A DNA stretch of 64,000 nt from Flavobacteriaceae bacterium. Lineage in GTDB: Bacteria > Bacteroidota > Bacteroidia > Flavobacteriales > Flavobacteriaceae. The translations under genes were made by a program, and so were the position numbers. Below are positions 47,756 through 56,486 of this stretch, piece by piece. The notes beneath the pieces are model-generated. The model saw only the letters and a list, made by a program, of their open reading frames with translations. It was not told the origin of the DNA and did not search any database. The stretch is taken from NCBI GenBank assembly GCA_024640565.1, contig JAHEET010000009.1:1-64000 (forward strand), written 5' to 3'. The first letter of the stretch is position 1. Each line of letters opens with the position of its first letter.

Positions 47756-47943
47756 AATTTTGCCACTTATTCAAGGAAGCTATCAAAGAATCGATTCAAG
47801 AAACAACAGAAATGAAACCCTCGATTGTTTCTAGTTTCTTTAGAAAATTTGACCAGAGGACTCCCTATACAGAAAGTGGTTTTTAACTGGGCTACAGTCC
47901 TTGTTTCGTAGACATTCAGCTAGTGGTATCTTTTTGGAAGTAA
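47756..47943 (+). pseudogene. Unrecognised gene relic (C-terminal fragment)
   Basis: One plus-strand frame reads like protein across this stretch: LFKEAIKESIQETTEMKPS, IVSSFFRKFDQRTPYTESGF, a TAA at 47884-47886, then in the same frame LGYSPCFVDIQLVVSFWK and a TAA at 47941-47943. There is no start codon or promoter at the left, only the Omp28 terminator, so this looks like the tail of a deleted gene carrying a nonsense mutation. I cannot name the family. The remaining ~50 bp to 47995 holds nothing recognisable. Confidence 0.35.
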
Positions 47944-47995
47944 TTTGCTTAGAGCAGCTCATTTTGAACAAATAAAAAGAACTTTGCTTTTGTAT

Positions 47996-49825
47996 TTACC
48001 CAAGGGATTGCATGTTTACCAATTTGAAGTATTCCCCTTTCTTGGCAAGTAAATCTTGGTGTTTTCCCTCTTCCACAATTTCTCCTTTTTTTAGCACCAC
48101 AATTTTATCTGCTTTTTGAATGGTAGACAATCGGTGTGCTATGACTAAAGAAGTTCTGTTTTGCATCATTTTTTCTAAAGCAACTTGAACCAGCTGTTCC
48201 GATTCGGTGTCTAGCGCAGAAGTTGCTTCATCTAAGATCATGATTGGTGGATTCTTTAAAACGGCTCTGGCTATTGACAACCGTTGTTTTTGACCTCCAG
48301 AAAGCGTGTTTCCACTATCCCCAATATTCGTGTCAAATTTCTTTGGTAACTGTTGAATAAACTCATTTGCATTTGCAATTTCTGAGGCTTCTAATACGGC
48401 CGAGTCTGTTGCATGTTGAGCCCCTAGTTTTATGTTGTTTGCAATGGTATCATTGAATAGGATAGAGTCTTGTGAAACAATACCCATTAGCGCTCGCAAT
48501 GATTTTTTGGTAACCGATTTAATATTTATGCCATCAATAAATATTGCGCCTTCATTTACATCATAAAAACGAGTTACTAAATTGGCCAATGTAGATTTTC
48601 CACTTCCAGACTGTCCTACCAAAGCAACTGTTTCACCTTTTTTGATGGTGAGTGAAAAGTTTTTCAAAACATAGTCATCTTTATATTTAAAAGAAATGTT
48701 TTTAAATACTATTTCATTTGTAAATTCATTTTTCACAAGTGCATTTTCGAGATCTTTAATACCGTTTTTAGCATTCAAAACCGCCATAATTCTTTCTGCA
48801 GAAGCTTCTCCCTTTTGTATTTTGTAAAATGCCGTTGTAATTAATTTTATAGGATTCAAAACCGTATAAAACAACACAATATAACCAAAGAATTCATCGG
48901 GTTGTAAATTGCTGGTTTTGGATAAAACCTCCGAACCTCCATACCATAAAATGGCAATGATGGTGGCAGAACCTAAAAACTCACTCATTGGAGATGCGAG
49001 TGTTTGTCTATGAAAAACACTGGTCATCAAGGTCTTGAATTTTTGTGTAGAGTCGTTAAACTTTGAAGCGATTATTTTTTCTGCATTGAAACCTTTTATG
49101 ATTCTCAAACCGGTTAGGGTTTCTTCTATAAAGGATAAGAAATTACCGGTTTCTTTTTGTGCTTTTACAGATTTTGCCTTTAATTTTTTACTGATTGAGG
49201 AAATGATAAATCCAGAAACTGGCAATAAAATAAACACAAAAAGTGTCAATTTTAAACTCATGAAAAACATGATGGAGATTGCTATAATCACAGTTAATGG
49301 TTCTCTTACGATTGTTTCTATTGAGGTAAGAATCGAAGCCTCCACCTCTTGCACATCAGCGGTCATTCTTGCGATAATGTCTCCTTTTCTTTTTTCGGAA
49401 AAATAGGCAATGGGCAAGGTGACAATTTTATGATAGAGTTCATCACGCAATTCTCTAACGATTCCAGTTCTTAAAAAAGTAATGGCGTAGGAAGCCAAAT
49501 AGCGAAATAAATTTTTCAAGAAAAATAATGTCAATGCTAATAAACAAATGAATAACAAGGTGTTGATTGTTCCTTCCGTCTCTATTTTTATAGAGATGTA
49601 ATGATAAAAACGATCTTTCAAATAGCTACCCATTTGGGTAATACCCTCGTAAGTGGGCATGGTGGTGACTTTATTTTCTGTGCCAAATAAAATGCCTAAC
49701 ACAGGAATAAAAGCAAGAACAGACAGTACATTGAAAATCGCGTATAAAATATTAAATACCACGTTTAGCACGGTGTATTTTCGATACCCTTTTTCGTAAT
49801 TTAAAATGTCCTTAAAATAACTCAT
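47996..49825 (-). CDS. MsbA-like ABC exporter (fused permease and ATPase)
   Basis: 609 residues: six transmembrane helices in the first ~330 residues, then an ATPase domain with Walker A GQSGSGKSTLANLV, signature LSGGQKQRLSIARAVL, Walker B PPIMILDEATSALD and the switch His in IAHRLSTI. Type IV (MsbA/lipid flippase) exporter, likely a homodimer moving a lipid or glycolipid. Its ATG overlaps the phosphohexomutase stop by 1 bp and the cluster also has a DPM1-like glycosyltransferase, which favours a role in envelope glycolipid export. The true substrate is unproven. Confidence 0.9.
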   Translation of the reverse strand: MSYFKDILNYEKGYRKYTVLNVVFNILYAIFNVLSVLAFIPVLGILFGTENKVTTMPTYEGITQMGSYLKDRFYHYISIKIETEGTINTLLFICLLALTLFFLKNLFRYLASYAITFLRTGIVRELRDELYHKIVTLPIAYFSEKRKGDIIARMTADVQEVEASILTSIETIVREPLTVIIAISIMFFMSLKLTLFVFILLPVSGFIISSISKKLKAKSVKAQKETGNFLSFIEETLTGLRIIKGFNAEKIIASKFNDSTQKFKTLMTSVFHRQTLASPMSEFLGSATIIAILWYGGSEVLSKTSNLQPDEFFGYIVLFYTVLNPIKLITTAFYKIQKGEASAERIMAVLNAKNGIKDLENALVKNEFTNEIVFKNISFKYKDDYVLKNFSLTIKKGETVALVGQSGSGKSTLANLVTRFYDVNEGAIFIDGINIKSVTKKSLRALMGIVSQDSILFNDTIANNIKLGAQHATDSAVLEASEIANANEFIQQLPKKFDTNIGDSGNTLSGGQKQRLSIARAVLKNPPIMILDEATSALDTESEQLVQVALEKMMQNRTSLVIAHRLSTIQKADKIVVLKKGEIVEEGKHQDLLAKKGEYFKLVNMQSLG

Positions 49826-51540
49826 TAATTCAGCTTCATTTCTTTAATAATACGTTGAATCTTCGCATCTAACGCTGCTTCAGTTTTTTCTGCATTATGA
49901 GCAGCATCTAGAGGAGTATTGACACTAAAATAAAACTTAATTTTAGGTTCCGTTCCACTTGGTCTTGCTGCAATTCTAGTTCCGTTTTCTGTTTGGTAAA
50001 TTAAGACATTCGATTTTGGCAACTCAATATTGGTTTCTTTACCCGTGATTAAATTCTTTTCAGTAGAGGCATTGTAGTCTGAAAGCGTAACAACCCTTTC
50101 TCCATCTATTTCTGTTAGCGGATTGTTTCGCATGTCACTCAAAATCTGCTGGATTTGTGCAGCACCATCCATTCCTTTCTTAACGATTGCAATTAAATGT
50201 TCCTTGTAAAAGTTGTTTTCCACATAAATTGCTAACAATTCTTTGTAAAAAGAACTGCTATTTTTCTTCGCATATGCAGCAACTTCACAGGCCAATAGCG
50301 TCGCCGTAACAGCATCTTTATCTCTTACAAAATCACCAACCATGTAGCCAAAACTCTCTTCACCACCTCCAATAAAATCCATGGTTTTAAAATCTTGAAT
50401 CATTTTGGCAATCCATTTAAAACCTGTTAAACCTACTTTGGTTTCTACTCCAAAGTTTGTAGCAATTTTATTAACCAATTCTGAAGAAACAATGGTCGAT
50501 CCTATGAATTGATTTCCATTGATGCGACCTTCTTCTTTCCATTTTTTCAATAAAAATTGTGTCATCACAACCATGGTTTGGTTCCCATTCATCAATTTCA
50601 TTTTCCCATCAATATCTCTGACAGCCACTCCCAATCGATCACAATCTGGATCGGTACCAATCACAATATCTGCCCCTATTTTGTTTGCCAAATCAATCGC
50701 CATTTTCAAGGCTTCTGGTTCTTCTGGATTTGGGGATGCAACTGTTGGGAAATCGCCATTAGGAACGCTTTGCGCTTCAACAATGTGCACATCTGTATAT
50801 CCTGCTTTTTCCAGTGCTTCTGGAACTGAAACAATAGAAGTACCGTGCAAAGAAGTAAAAACAATTTTTAAACTTTTACGATCAATATTTTCGGATAAAC
50901 AACCATTTTTCACAGCACCTTCCACAAATGCATCGTCAACAGTTTTTCCAATTTCCTCGAGAAGCGCATCGTTTGCATTAAAGTTTATTTCAGAAAAATC
51001 AATCGCTTTTACCATGCTGATAATTCCATGATCATGAGGAGGGACAATTTGTCCTCCATCTGCCCAATATACTTTATAACCATTGTATTCAGGTGGATTG
51101 TGAGAAGCTGTTAAAACAATACCCGCATCACAATCTAGATGACGAACTGCAAAAGACAGTTCGGGAGTTGCCCGTAAATCTTCAAACAAAAACACTTTGA
51201 TATTGTTTGCGGTGAATACATCGGCAACGAGTTTTGCAAATTTTTTACTATTGTGTCTGCAATCATAGGCAATGACAACTTTTAGTTGCTCTTTCTGAAC
51301 GTTTTTGATCAAATAATTACAAAGTCCTTGAGTAGCTCTACCGAGTGTGTACTTATTGATTCTGTTGGTTCCAGCACCCATGACACCCCTCATTCCACCC
51401 GTACCAAATTCGGTGTCTTTATAAAATCGGTCTTCCAAGTCTGCTGCATTACTATCTATGAGTTGCTGAATTTCTTGTTGTGTTTCAGTATCAAAAGTTG
51501 CAGAAAGCCATTGCTTTGCGTTCTCTAAAATTTTGTTCAT
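49825..51540 (-). CDS. Phospho-sugar mutase (phosphoglucomutase/phosphomannomutase)
   Basis: 571 residues, the long PGM2-like form. The phosphoserine loop is TASHNPPEYNGYK, the metal loop DPDCDRLGVA, the sugar-binding loop GGGEESFGYM and the phosphate-binding C-terminal loop RPSGTEPKIKFYF. Interconverts hexose-1-P and hexose-6-P; whether glucose, mannose or a pentose is preferred cannot be told. It heads a pair with the MsbA-like exporter (1-bp overlap) and has its own -7 box. Confidence 0.93.
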   Translation of the reverse strand: MNKILENAKQWLSATFDTETQQEIQQLIDSNAADLEDRFYKDTEFGTGGMRGVMGAGTNRINKYTLGRATQGLCNYLIKNVQKEQLKVVIAYDCRHNSKKFAKLVADVFTANNIKVFLFEDLRATPELSFAVRHLDCDAGIVLTASHNPPEYNGYKVYWADGGQIVPPHDHGIISMVKAIDFSEINFNANDALLEEIGKTVDDAFVEGAVKNGCLSENIDRKSLKIVFTSLHGTSIVSVPEALEKAGYTDVHIVEAQSVPNGDFPTVASPNPEEPEALKMAIDLANKIGADIVIGTDPDCDRLGVAVRDIDGKMKLMNGNQTMVVMTQFLLKKWKEEGRINGNQFIGSTIVSSELVNKIATNFGVETKVGLTGFKWIAKMIQDFKTMDFIGGGEESFGYMVGDFVRDKDAVTATLLACEVAAYAKKNSSSFYKELLAIYVENNFYKEHLIAIVKKGMDGAAQIQQILSDMRNNPLTEIDGERVVTLSDYNASTEKNLITGKETNIELPKSNVLIYQTENGTRIAARPSGTEPKIKFYFSVNTPLDAAHNAEKTEAALDAKIQRIIKEMKLN

Positions 51541-51560
51541 TTTCGTTTTTTTATCAATTG

Positions 51561-51568
51561 CAAAGATA
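51561..51568 (-). promoter_or_regulatory. -7 box for the phospho-sugar mutase
   Basis: Minus strand reads TATCTTTG, 20 nt before the ATG at 51540, just before the end of the upstream GT2 gene. Confidence 0.45.
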
Positions 51569-51572
51569 CAGT

Positions 51573-52529
51573 TTAGGAATTGAGTTTTTCTTTTATTGTA
51601 TAGTGTTTTATTGTGTCTTTAGATTTTATGATGAGTTCCCCAATAAAACCAGATAGAAACAATAAGGTTCCCAAAATCATAGCGGTTAGTGCGATGTAAA
51701 ACCATGGGTTTTCGGTCACTAAAATAGTACTCGATCCCTTGTATAATTTATACAATTTTACGGCACCAATGTAAAGTGCTGAGGTGGTACCAAATAAAAA
51801 CATTAAAGTTCCCAAAAGCCCAAAAAAGTGCATGGGTCTTTTTCCGAATTTTGAAAGAAAAGAGATGGTAATTAAATCTAAAAAACCATTAACAAAACGT
51901 TCCATACCAAACTTGGTAACTCCATATTTTCTTGCTTGATGCTGTACTATTTTCTCTCCAATTTTAGTAAAACCCTCGTTTTTAGCTAAAACAGGAATGT
52001 AGCGATGCATCTCTCCGCTTACTTTTACGGTTTTGATAACGCTATTTTTATAGGCTTTTAATCCGCAATTAAAATCGTGTAATTTTAATCCAGATGTTTT
52101 TCTGGCTGCTGCGTTAAATAATTTTGAAGGGATGTTTTTAGTGATAATATTGTCGTAGCGTTTCTTTTTCCATCCCGAAATTAAATCGAAATCTTCTTTG
52201 ATGATTAAATCGTAGAATTCAGGAATTTCATCGGGGTTGTCTTGTAAGTCGGCATCCATGGTAATGACTACATCACCTTGAGCCAATTCAAAACCAGCAT
52301 CCAAAGCCTGTGATTTCCCGAAGTTTTTCTGGAAGCGAATGCCTTTTACGGACTTGTTTTGTTGAGATAATTTTTCGATTACCTTCCAAGAATGATCGGT
52401 ACTCCCATCATCAATAAAAATAATTTCATATATATAACGATTGGATTGCATGACTTTTGCAATCCAATCGTGTAATTCTTGTAAGGATTCGTCCTCGTTA
52501 AGAAGTGGTATGACTACCGAAATATCCAT
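51573..52529 (-). CDS. DPM1/ArnC-like family 2 glycosyltransferase
   Basis: 318 residues. GT-A domain with SVVIPLLNEDESLQEL, IIFIDDGSTDHSW, FGKSQALDAGFELAQGD and ITMDADLQDNPDEIP (DxD), followed by two C-terminal transmembrane helices (~residues 232-255 and 272-297). Such enzymes attach a sugar to undecaprenyl phosphate on the cytoplasmic face. A product of this type is the donor used by GT39/ArnT enzymes, and a GT39 gene occurs at 19.4-20.9 kb, though the two being partners is speculation. Confidence 0.9.
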   Translation of the reverse strand: MDISVVIPLLNEDESLQELHDWIAKVMQSNRYIYEIIFIDDGSTDHSWKVIEKLSQQNKSVKGIRFQKNFGKSQALDAGFELAQGDVVITMDADLQDNPDEIPEFYDLIIKEDFDLISGWKKKRYDNIITKNIPSKLFNAAARKTSGLKLHDFNCGLKAYKNSVIKTVKVSGEMHRYIPVLAKNEGFTKIGEKIVQHQARKYGVTKFGMERFVNGFLDLITISFLSKFGKRPMHFFGLLGTLMFLFGTTSALYIGAVKLYKLYKGSSTILVTENPWFYIALTAMILGTLLFLSGFIGELIIKSKDTIKHYTIKEKLNS

Positions 52530-52560
52530 AGTTTGTAATTAAAGCTAATTTCTGAAGAAA

Positions 52561-52568
52561 CAAAAGTA
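52561..52568 (-). promoter_or_regulatory. -7 box for DPM1-like gene
   Basis: Minus strand reads TACTTTTG, 31 nt before the ATG at 52529. Confidence 0.45.
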
Positions 52569-52617
52569 ACCTTAATTCTACTTTTTACCTAAAAAGGAGT
52601 CTTTTTAACTTGAATTT

Positions 52618-53145
52618 TTAGTAATTGTCTTCTTCAGAGTGTTTCTTGATAGCTGCTACTATCGCAGAAACAACAAAACCAACAAATGCCATAAAAAGTA
52701 AGCCAACAGCATCACCAATAGCAGTGCCTTGAAATTTAGCTTGCATGGCTATTTGACTGTCTATTTGTTCTTCTGTTAAGCCTGCATCTTCCAGGCCAAT
52801 TCTTGTAACTTCTTCTAACTGAGTGTAAAATTCAGGTTCAATAAATCCTGTAAATATGTGTTGGTATAGCACACCAATTACAGATCCAACAAGGACAATT
52901 CCAATACCAATCTTAACACCCTGACCCCAGGTCATAAATCCATTATTATTTTTCTTAAATGCCGACATTCCAAGAACTGGGAATAAAATGGTAGTTATTG
53001 CTAATACCGCAAAATTAAAATACCCACCTTTCGGATCAAAGTGCATGTTTAGTGCAAATATTATTAAACTTGATAATATGAGTATAATTCCATAGTACAC
53101 TCCGTTGTTTAGAATAATTCCTTTACTGCTTGCTTGGTTTTCCAT
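52618..53145 (-). CDS. DUF4199 membrane protein
   Basis: 175 residues with four predicted transmembrane helices (~14-34, 40-60, 72-96, 140-165). The loop between helices 3 and 4 is acidic with EEQIDSQIAMQ. DUF4199 is a Bacteroidota membrane family of unknown function, commonly found just upstream of a DPM1-like glycosyltransferase as here, which suggests a link to polyprenyl-sugar metabolism. A -7 box lies 27 nt upstream. Confidence 0.85.
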   Translation of the reverse strand: MENQASSKGIILNNGVYYGIILILSSLIIFALNMHFDPKGGYFNFAVLAITTILFPVLGMSAFKKNNNGFMTWGQGVKIGIGIVLVGSVIGVLYQHIFTGFIEPEFYTQLEEVTRIGLEDAGLTEEQIDSQIAMQAKFQGTAIGDAVGLLFMAFVGFVVSAIVAAIKKHSEEDNY

Positions 53146-53172
53146 ATTTTGTTATGATTAAGTTGATGTTTA

Positions 53173-53180
53173 CAAATGTA
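53173..53180 (-). promoter_or_regulatory. -7 box for DUF4199 gene
   Basis: Minus strand reads TACATTTG, 27 nt before the ATG at 53145. Confidence 0.45.
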
Positions 53181-53294
53181 TCAAATTCCTTTTCATTTTT
53201 GGAGATTTGAAAAATCAATTTATTAGTAGACAAACTTTTATGTACGTTACATAAATTTTGACATTTTTTTAACGGTAGAATTAAAAATAGATTG

Positions 53295-53302
53295 TAAATT
53301 TG
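53295..53302 (+). promoter_or_regulatory. -7 box for SRP RNA
   Basis: TAAATTTG ends 4 nt before the predicted 5' end of the RNA at 53307, the expected distance to the transcription start. Confidence 0.65.
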
Positions 53303-53306
53303 CCAC

Positions 53307-53400
53307 GGCAAGTTCTACACAACTAGCTCCCTTTGAATCCTCCAGGGCGGGAACGCAGCAAAGGTATTAGGTTGTAGCAGTGTGATGTAGGTAGCTTGCC
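53307..53400 (+). ncRNA. ffs: Signal recognition particle RNA, small bacterial type
   Basis: About 94 nt. The ends GGCAAG (53307-53312) and CTTGCC (53395-53400) pair, and the molecule folds into one long hairpin. The apical part contains the conserved SRP core: TCCAGGGCGG GAAC GCAGCAAAGG, cited as the asymmetric-loop motifs CAGG and AGCA flanking a GGAA-type tetraloop. It binds Ffh to target nascent membrane and secreted proteins. A -7 box sits just upstream and a T-run follows at 53402-53407, serving as terminator. The receptor gene ftsY is 7 kb downstream. Confidence 0.93.
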
Positions 53401-53677
53401 ATTTTTTGTACCCCAGTATTTCCATTCAAATCAAGTAATTTTCCACTTCATTTTCCAAAACAATACGCCCAATTCTGGATGCTTTTAGTCTATCTTCTAC
53501 AATTGTTTATAAAACATAAAAAATACTTTTTATTCCAGATATAAAATTGTGTTTGAGTGCCTATCTTTGCTTTTAATAGAGAAGCGATTTCTTTTTATGT
53601 AGCCCATGCAGTAATACATGGTGAAAACCGCTTTAAATCAAACAAAACATTGAATTTACAATTTTAAATACATTCCT
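53401..53677 (+). other. Leader region upstream of the aldolase gene
   Basis: 277 bp. After the SRP RNA T-run it holds a -7 box TATCTTTG (53562-53569) and a predicted leader of ~100 nt with a two-part hairpin: outer AAGCG...CGCTT (53582-53586 with 53629-53633, extended by TTTC/GAAA) and inner CCATG/CATGG (53604-53608 with 53617-53621). No known riboswitch class is recognised. Confidence 0.5.
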
Positions 53678-54331
53678 ATGAAATTTTTTATAGACACTGC
53701 AAATTTAGATCAAATACAAGAAGCACAAGCCCTAGGTATTTTAGATGGAGTCACCACCAATCCTTCCTTAATGGCCAAAGAAGGAATTACTGGACACGCA
53801 AACATTATTGACCATTACAAAGCAATTTGTGAATTGGTTGAAGGTGATGTGTCTGCAGAAGTAATAGCAACTGATTTTGACGGAATGGTGAAAGAAGGTG
53901 AAGCTTTGGCGGCCTTAAATCCGCAGATCGTGGTAAAATTGCCAATGATAAAAGATGGCATAAAAGCCTGTAAATATTTTTCATCAAAAGGAATCAAGAC
54001 CAATGTAACCCTAGTGTTTTCAGCAGGACAAGCATTGTTAGCGGCCAAGGCAGGTGCTACCTATGTATCTCCATTCATTGGACGCTTGGATGATATTTCT
54101 ACGGACGGATTAAATCTAATTTCAGAAATTCGTCTGATTTATGATAACTACGGATTTGAAACTCAAATTTTAGCCGCTTCTGTGCGTCACACCATGCACA
54201 TTATTGATTGTGCAAAAATAGGTTCCGATGTAATGACAGGTCCACTAAGTGCTATTGAAGGTTTGCTGAAACACCCTTTGACAGATATTGGATTGGCAAA
54301 ATTCTTGGCAGATTATAAAAAAGGAAACTAG
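53678..54331 (+). CDS. Transaldolase / fructose-6-phosphate aldolase family
   Basis: 217 residues, the short TalC/Fsa form. MKFFIDTANLDQIQEA, GILDGVTTNPSLMAKEG, the Schiff-base Lys region VVKLPMIKDGIKA, IKTNVTLVFSAGQALLAAKAGATYVSPFIGRLDD (cited for NVTLVFS and SPFIGR) and ILAASVRHTMHI are standard. Short members are either transaldolases or Fsa aldolases and sequence alone does not separate them reliably. Acts at the pentose phosphate/glycolysis junction. Monocistronic, with a structured leader. Confidence 0.88.
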   Translation: MKFFIDTANLDQIQEAQALGILDGVTTNPSLMAKEGITGHANIIDHYKAICELVEGDVSAEVIATDFDGMVKEGEALAALNPQIVVKLPMIKDGIKACKYFSSKGIKTNVTLVFSAGQALLAAKAGATYVSPFIGRLDDISTDGLNLISEIRLIYDNYGFETQILAASVRHTMHIIDCAKIGSDVMTGPLSAIEGLLKHPLTDIGLAKFLADYKKGN

Positions 54332-54402
54332 AAAGTTTTTCGTTTTAAGTGACTCACTTCTAATTGATAACTTTTTAAATCTTTCAAAAAAGGTTTAAAA
54401 AA

Positions 54403-56061
54403 ATGTACCCAAAAAAAGAATTAGCACAATTGGTTATTGCAGCCTGTCATCAATTTGAAATTGATACCGTTGTTATATCCCCAGGTTCGCGTAATGCGCC
54501 ATTAACCGTTGGATTTTCGAATCATAAAGATTTTAAAACGATTAGTCTTGTTGATGAACGTTGTGCTGCTTTTTTTGCATTGGGTATTGCCCAACAAACC
54601 AAAAGACCTGTTGCTGTATTATGTACCTCAGGCTCTGCATTATTAAATTATTACCCTGCCATAGCCGAAGCTTTTTATAGTAATATTCCTTTAGTTGTTC
54701 TCTCTGCCGATCGTCCGAAACATTTAATTGATATTGGCGATGGACAAACAATTCGCCAAGAAAATGTCTTTGAAAATCACATTTTATTTTCAGCAAACTT
54801 AATCGAGAATCCAAGATTCAAAGCTCGGAACTCTCAGTTACTAGGAGAAGCCTTACAAGTTGCAACATCCAATCAAGGTCCTGTACATATAAATATTCCT
54901 TTTGACGAGCCGCTGTATGAAACCGTTAAGACTTTAAATACCTTTGATTTCCCTCATATTTCGATGAGTTCAGTAGATAATTCACACGTAAATTATACTT
55001 TTTTTGGCGATGTTTGGAATGCGGCTAAGAAGAAAATTATATTAGTAGGTGTCAATTATCCCAATGAACAACTAAATACACTCATTCAATTTTATGCCGA
55101 CGATCCATCTGTTTTAATTCTTACGGAAACCACCTCAAATTTGCACCATGAAAATGTCGTAGACGCCATCGATCAATTGATATTTTCTCTGAATGATGAA
55201 GAGTTTAAAGCTTTGCAACCTGAAGTACTGATAACTTTTGGAGGGATGGTAATTTCCAAAAGAGTCAAGCAATTCTTACGAAAGTACCCTCCAAAACACC
55301 ACTGGGATATAGCTACTAAAAAAGCGACAAATACCTTTTTTTGTCTCACAGAATTTATTCAACAAGATCCCATTGCTTTTTTCGAAACCTTTCACAAACA
55401 AGTTCGTAAAGTAGCAACCGATTACCAACAGAAATGGTTGCAGTTACGCGATGAAAAAAGAACCAAACATCAGAGCTACTTGTCCACCATAGCGCATTCA
55501 GATTTTAAAGTTTTCGAACAGGTTTTAGAGAGTATTCCGGCACATTCAAACCTACAGATAAGTAACAGTGCTGTCATTCGATATGCACAGTTGTTCTCTA
55601 TAAAAAAATCCATCAATGTTTTTTGTAATCGCGGAACAAGTGGAATTGATGGGAGTACAAGTACGGCAATTGGCGCTGCTTTTTCAAGCGAAAAACAAAC
55701 CGTTTTTATATCTGGTGATTTGAGTTTCTTTTATGATAGTAATGCCTTGTGGAATTCACACATTCCTGCAAATTTTAGAATTATCATCATTAATAATTCA
55801 GGCGGTGGTATTTTTAAAATCATTCCAGGTCCTTCCACTACCAATGCAACAGGTTATTTTGAAACCCCACATTGTTTAACTGCAGAAAATTTATGTAAAA
55901 TGCACGGGTTTGAATATCAGGTTGCGGCAACTACCAAGAATGTACATAAAGAATTGCAAGGATTTTATGCACCCTCGGAAAAGCCAAAGATTTTAGAAAT
56001 TTTTACGCCAAGTGAAAAAAATAATATAGTTTTAACAACCTATTTTAAATATATAAAGTAA
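54403..56061 (+). CDS. menD: SEPHCHC synthase MenD
   Basis: 552 residues. ThDP enzyme joining 2-oxoglutarate-derived succinic semialdehyde to isochorismate in menaquinone synthesis. Motifs: VVISPGSRNAPLTVGF near the start, VDERCAAFFALGIAQ with the ThDP-activating Glu region, VLCTSGSALLNYYPA, SADRPKHLIDIGDGQTI, and the ThDP loop FISGDLSFFYDSNALWN. Its stop codon overlaps the start of the S1-domain gene by 1 bp, followed by menB, so a men operon. Confidence 0.95.
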   Translation: MYPKKELAQLVIAACHQFEIDTVVISPGSRNAPLTVGFSNHKDFKTISLVDERCAAFFALGIAQQTKRPVAVLCTSGSALLNYYPAIAEAFYSNIPLVVLSADRPKHLIDIGDGQTIRQENVFENHILFSANLIENPRFKARNSQLLGEALQVATSNQGPVHINIPFDEPLYETVKTLNTFDFPHISMSSVDNSHVNYTFFGDVWNAAKKKIILVGVNYPNEQLNTLIQFYADDPSVLILTETTSNLHHENVVDAIDQLIFSLNDEEFKALQPEVLITFGGMVISKRVKQFLRKYPPKHHWDIATKKATNTFFCLTEFIQQDPIAFFETFHKQVRKVATDYQQKWLQLRDEKRTKHQSYLSTIAHSDFKVFEQVLESIPAHSNLQISNSAVIRYAQLFSIKKSINVFCNRGTSGIDGSTSTAIGAAFSSEKQTVFISGDLSFFYDSNALWNSHIPANFRIIIINNSGGGIFKIIPGPSTTNATGYFETPHCLTAENLCKMHGFEYQVAATTKNVHKELQGFYAPSEKPKILEIFTPSEKNNIVLTTYFKYIK

Positions 56062-56483
56062 TGGATTTACAGGAAGGAGATAAAGTGCAGCTCATTATAG
56101 AGACCGAAACCAATTTAGGATATACGGTTTTAATTGATGAGGAATATGACGGTTTGCTATATCGAAATGAAATTTTTCAAGATTTGGAAGAAGGCATGGA
56201 AGTTACTGGCTATATAAAAACACTTCGAGAAGACGGTAAAATAGATGTTTCATTACGACCACAAGGTTTTAGAAATGTAATCGATTCGGATGTAGATAAA
56301 CTCCTTCGTAAGTTGGAAGCAAGTAGTGAAGGGTTTGTTTTATTGACCGATAAAAGTTCCCCAGAAGCGATTCGATTTCAAATGCAAATGAGTAAAAAGG
56401 CATTTAAAAAAGCCGTTGGAAACTTATACAAGCAAAAACGAATAAGTATAGAGTCAGATCGAATTGTCTTAATAAAAGCGTAA
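56061..56483 (+). CDS. CvfB-like S1-domain protein, half length
   Basis: 140 residues. Residues ~1-68 are an S1-like OB fold (GDKVQLIIETETNLGYTVLIDEEYDGLLYRNE, cited for its GYTVLIDEEYDGLLY core, and GYIKTLREDGKIDVSLRP); the remainder is a winged-helix-like domain (FQMQMSKKAFKKAVGNLYKQKRI). This equals the C-terminal half of CvfB (normally ~280 residues with three S1 domains). Cleanly closed with its own start, overlapping menD by 1 bp and 3 bp from menB, so not obviously a broken gene. Probably RNA or DNA binding. Confidence 0.8.
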   Translation: MDLQEGDKVQLIIETETNLGYTVLIDEEYDGLLYRNEIFQDLEEGMEVTGYIKTLREDGKIDVSLRPQGFRNVIDSDVDKLLRKLEASSEGFVLLTDKSSPEAIRFQMQMSKKAFKKAVGNLYKQKRISIESDRIVLIKA

Positions 56484-56486
56484 AAT

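Noticed and set aside
50519..51031. Plus-strand open frame of 170 codons opposite the phospho-sugar mutase
   Set aside because: Antisense to conserved motifs of the mutase, no start context or family resemblance.
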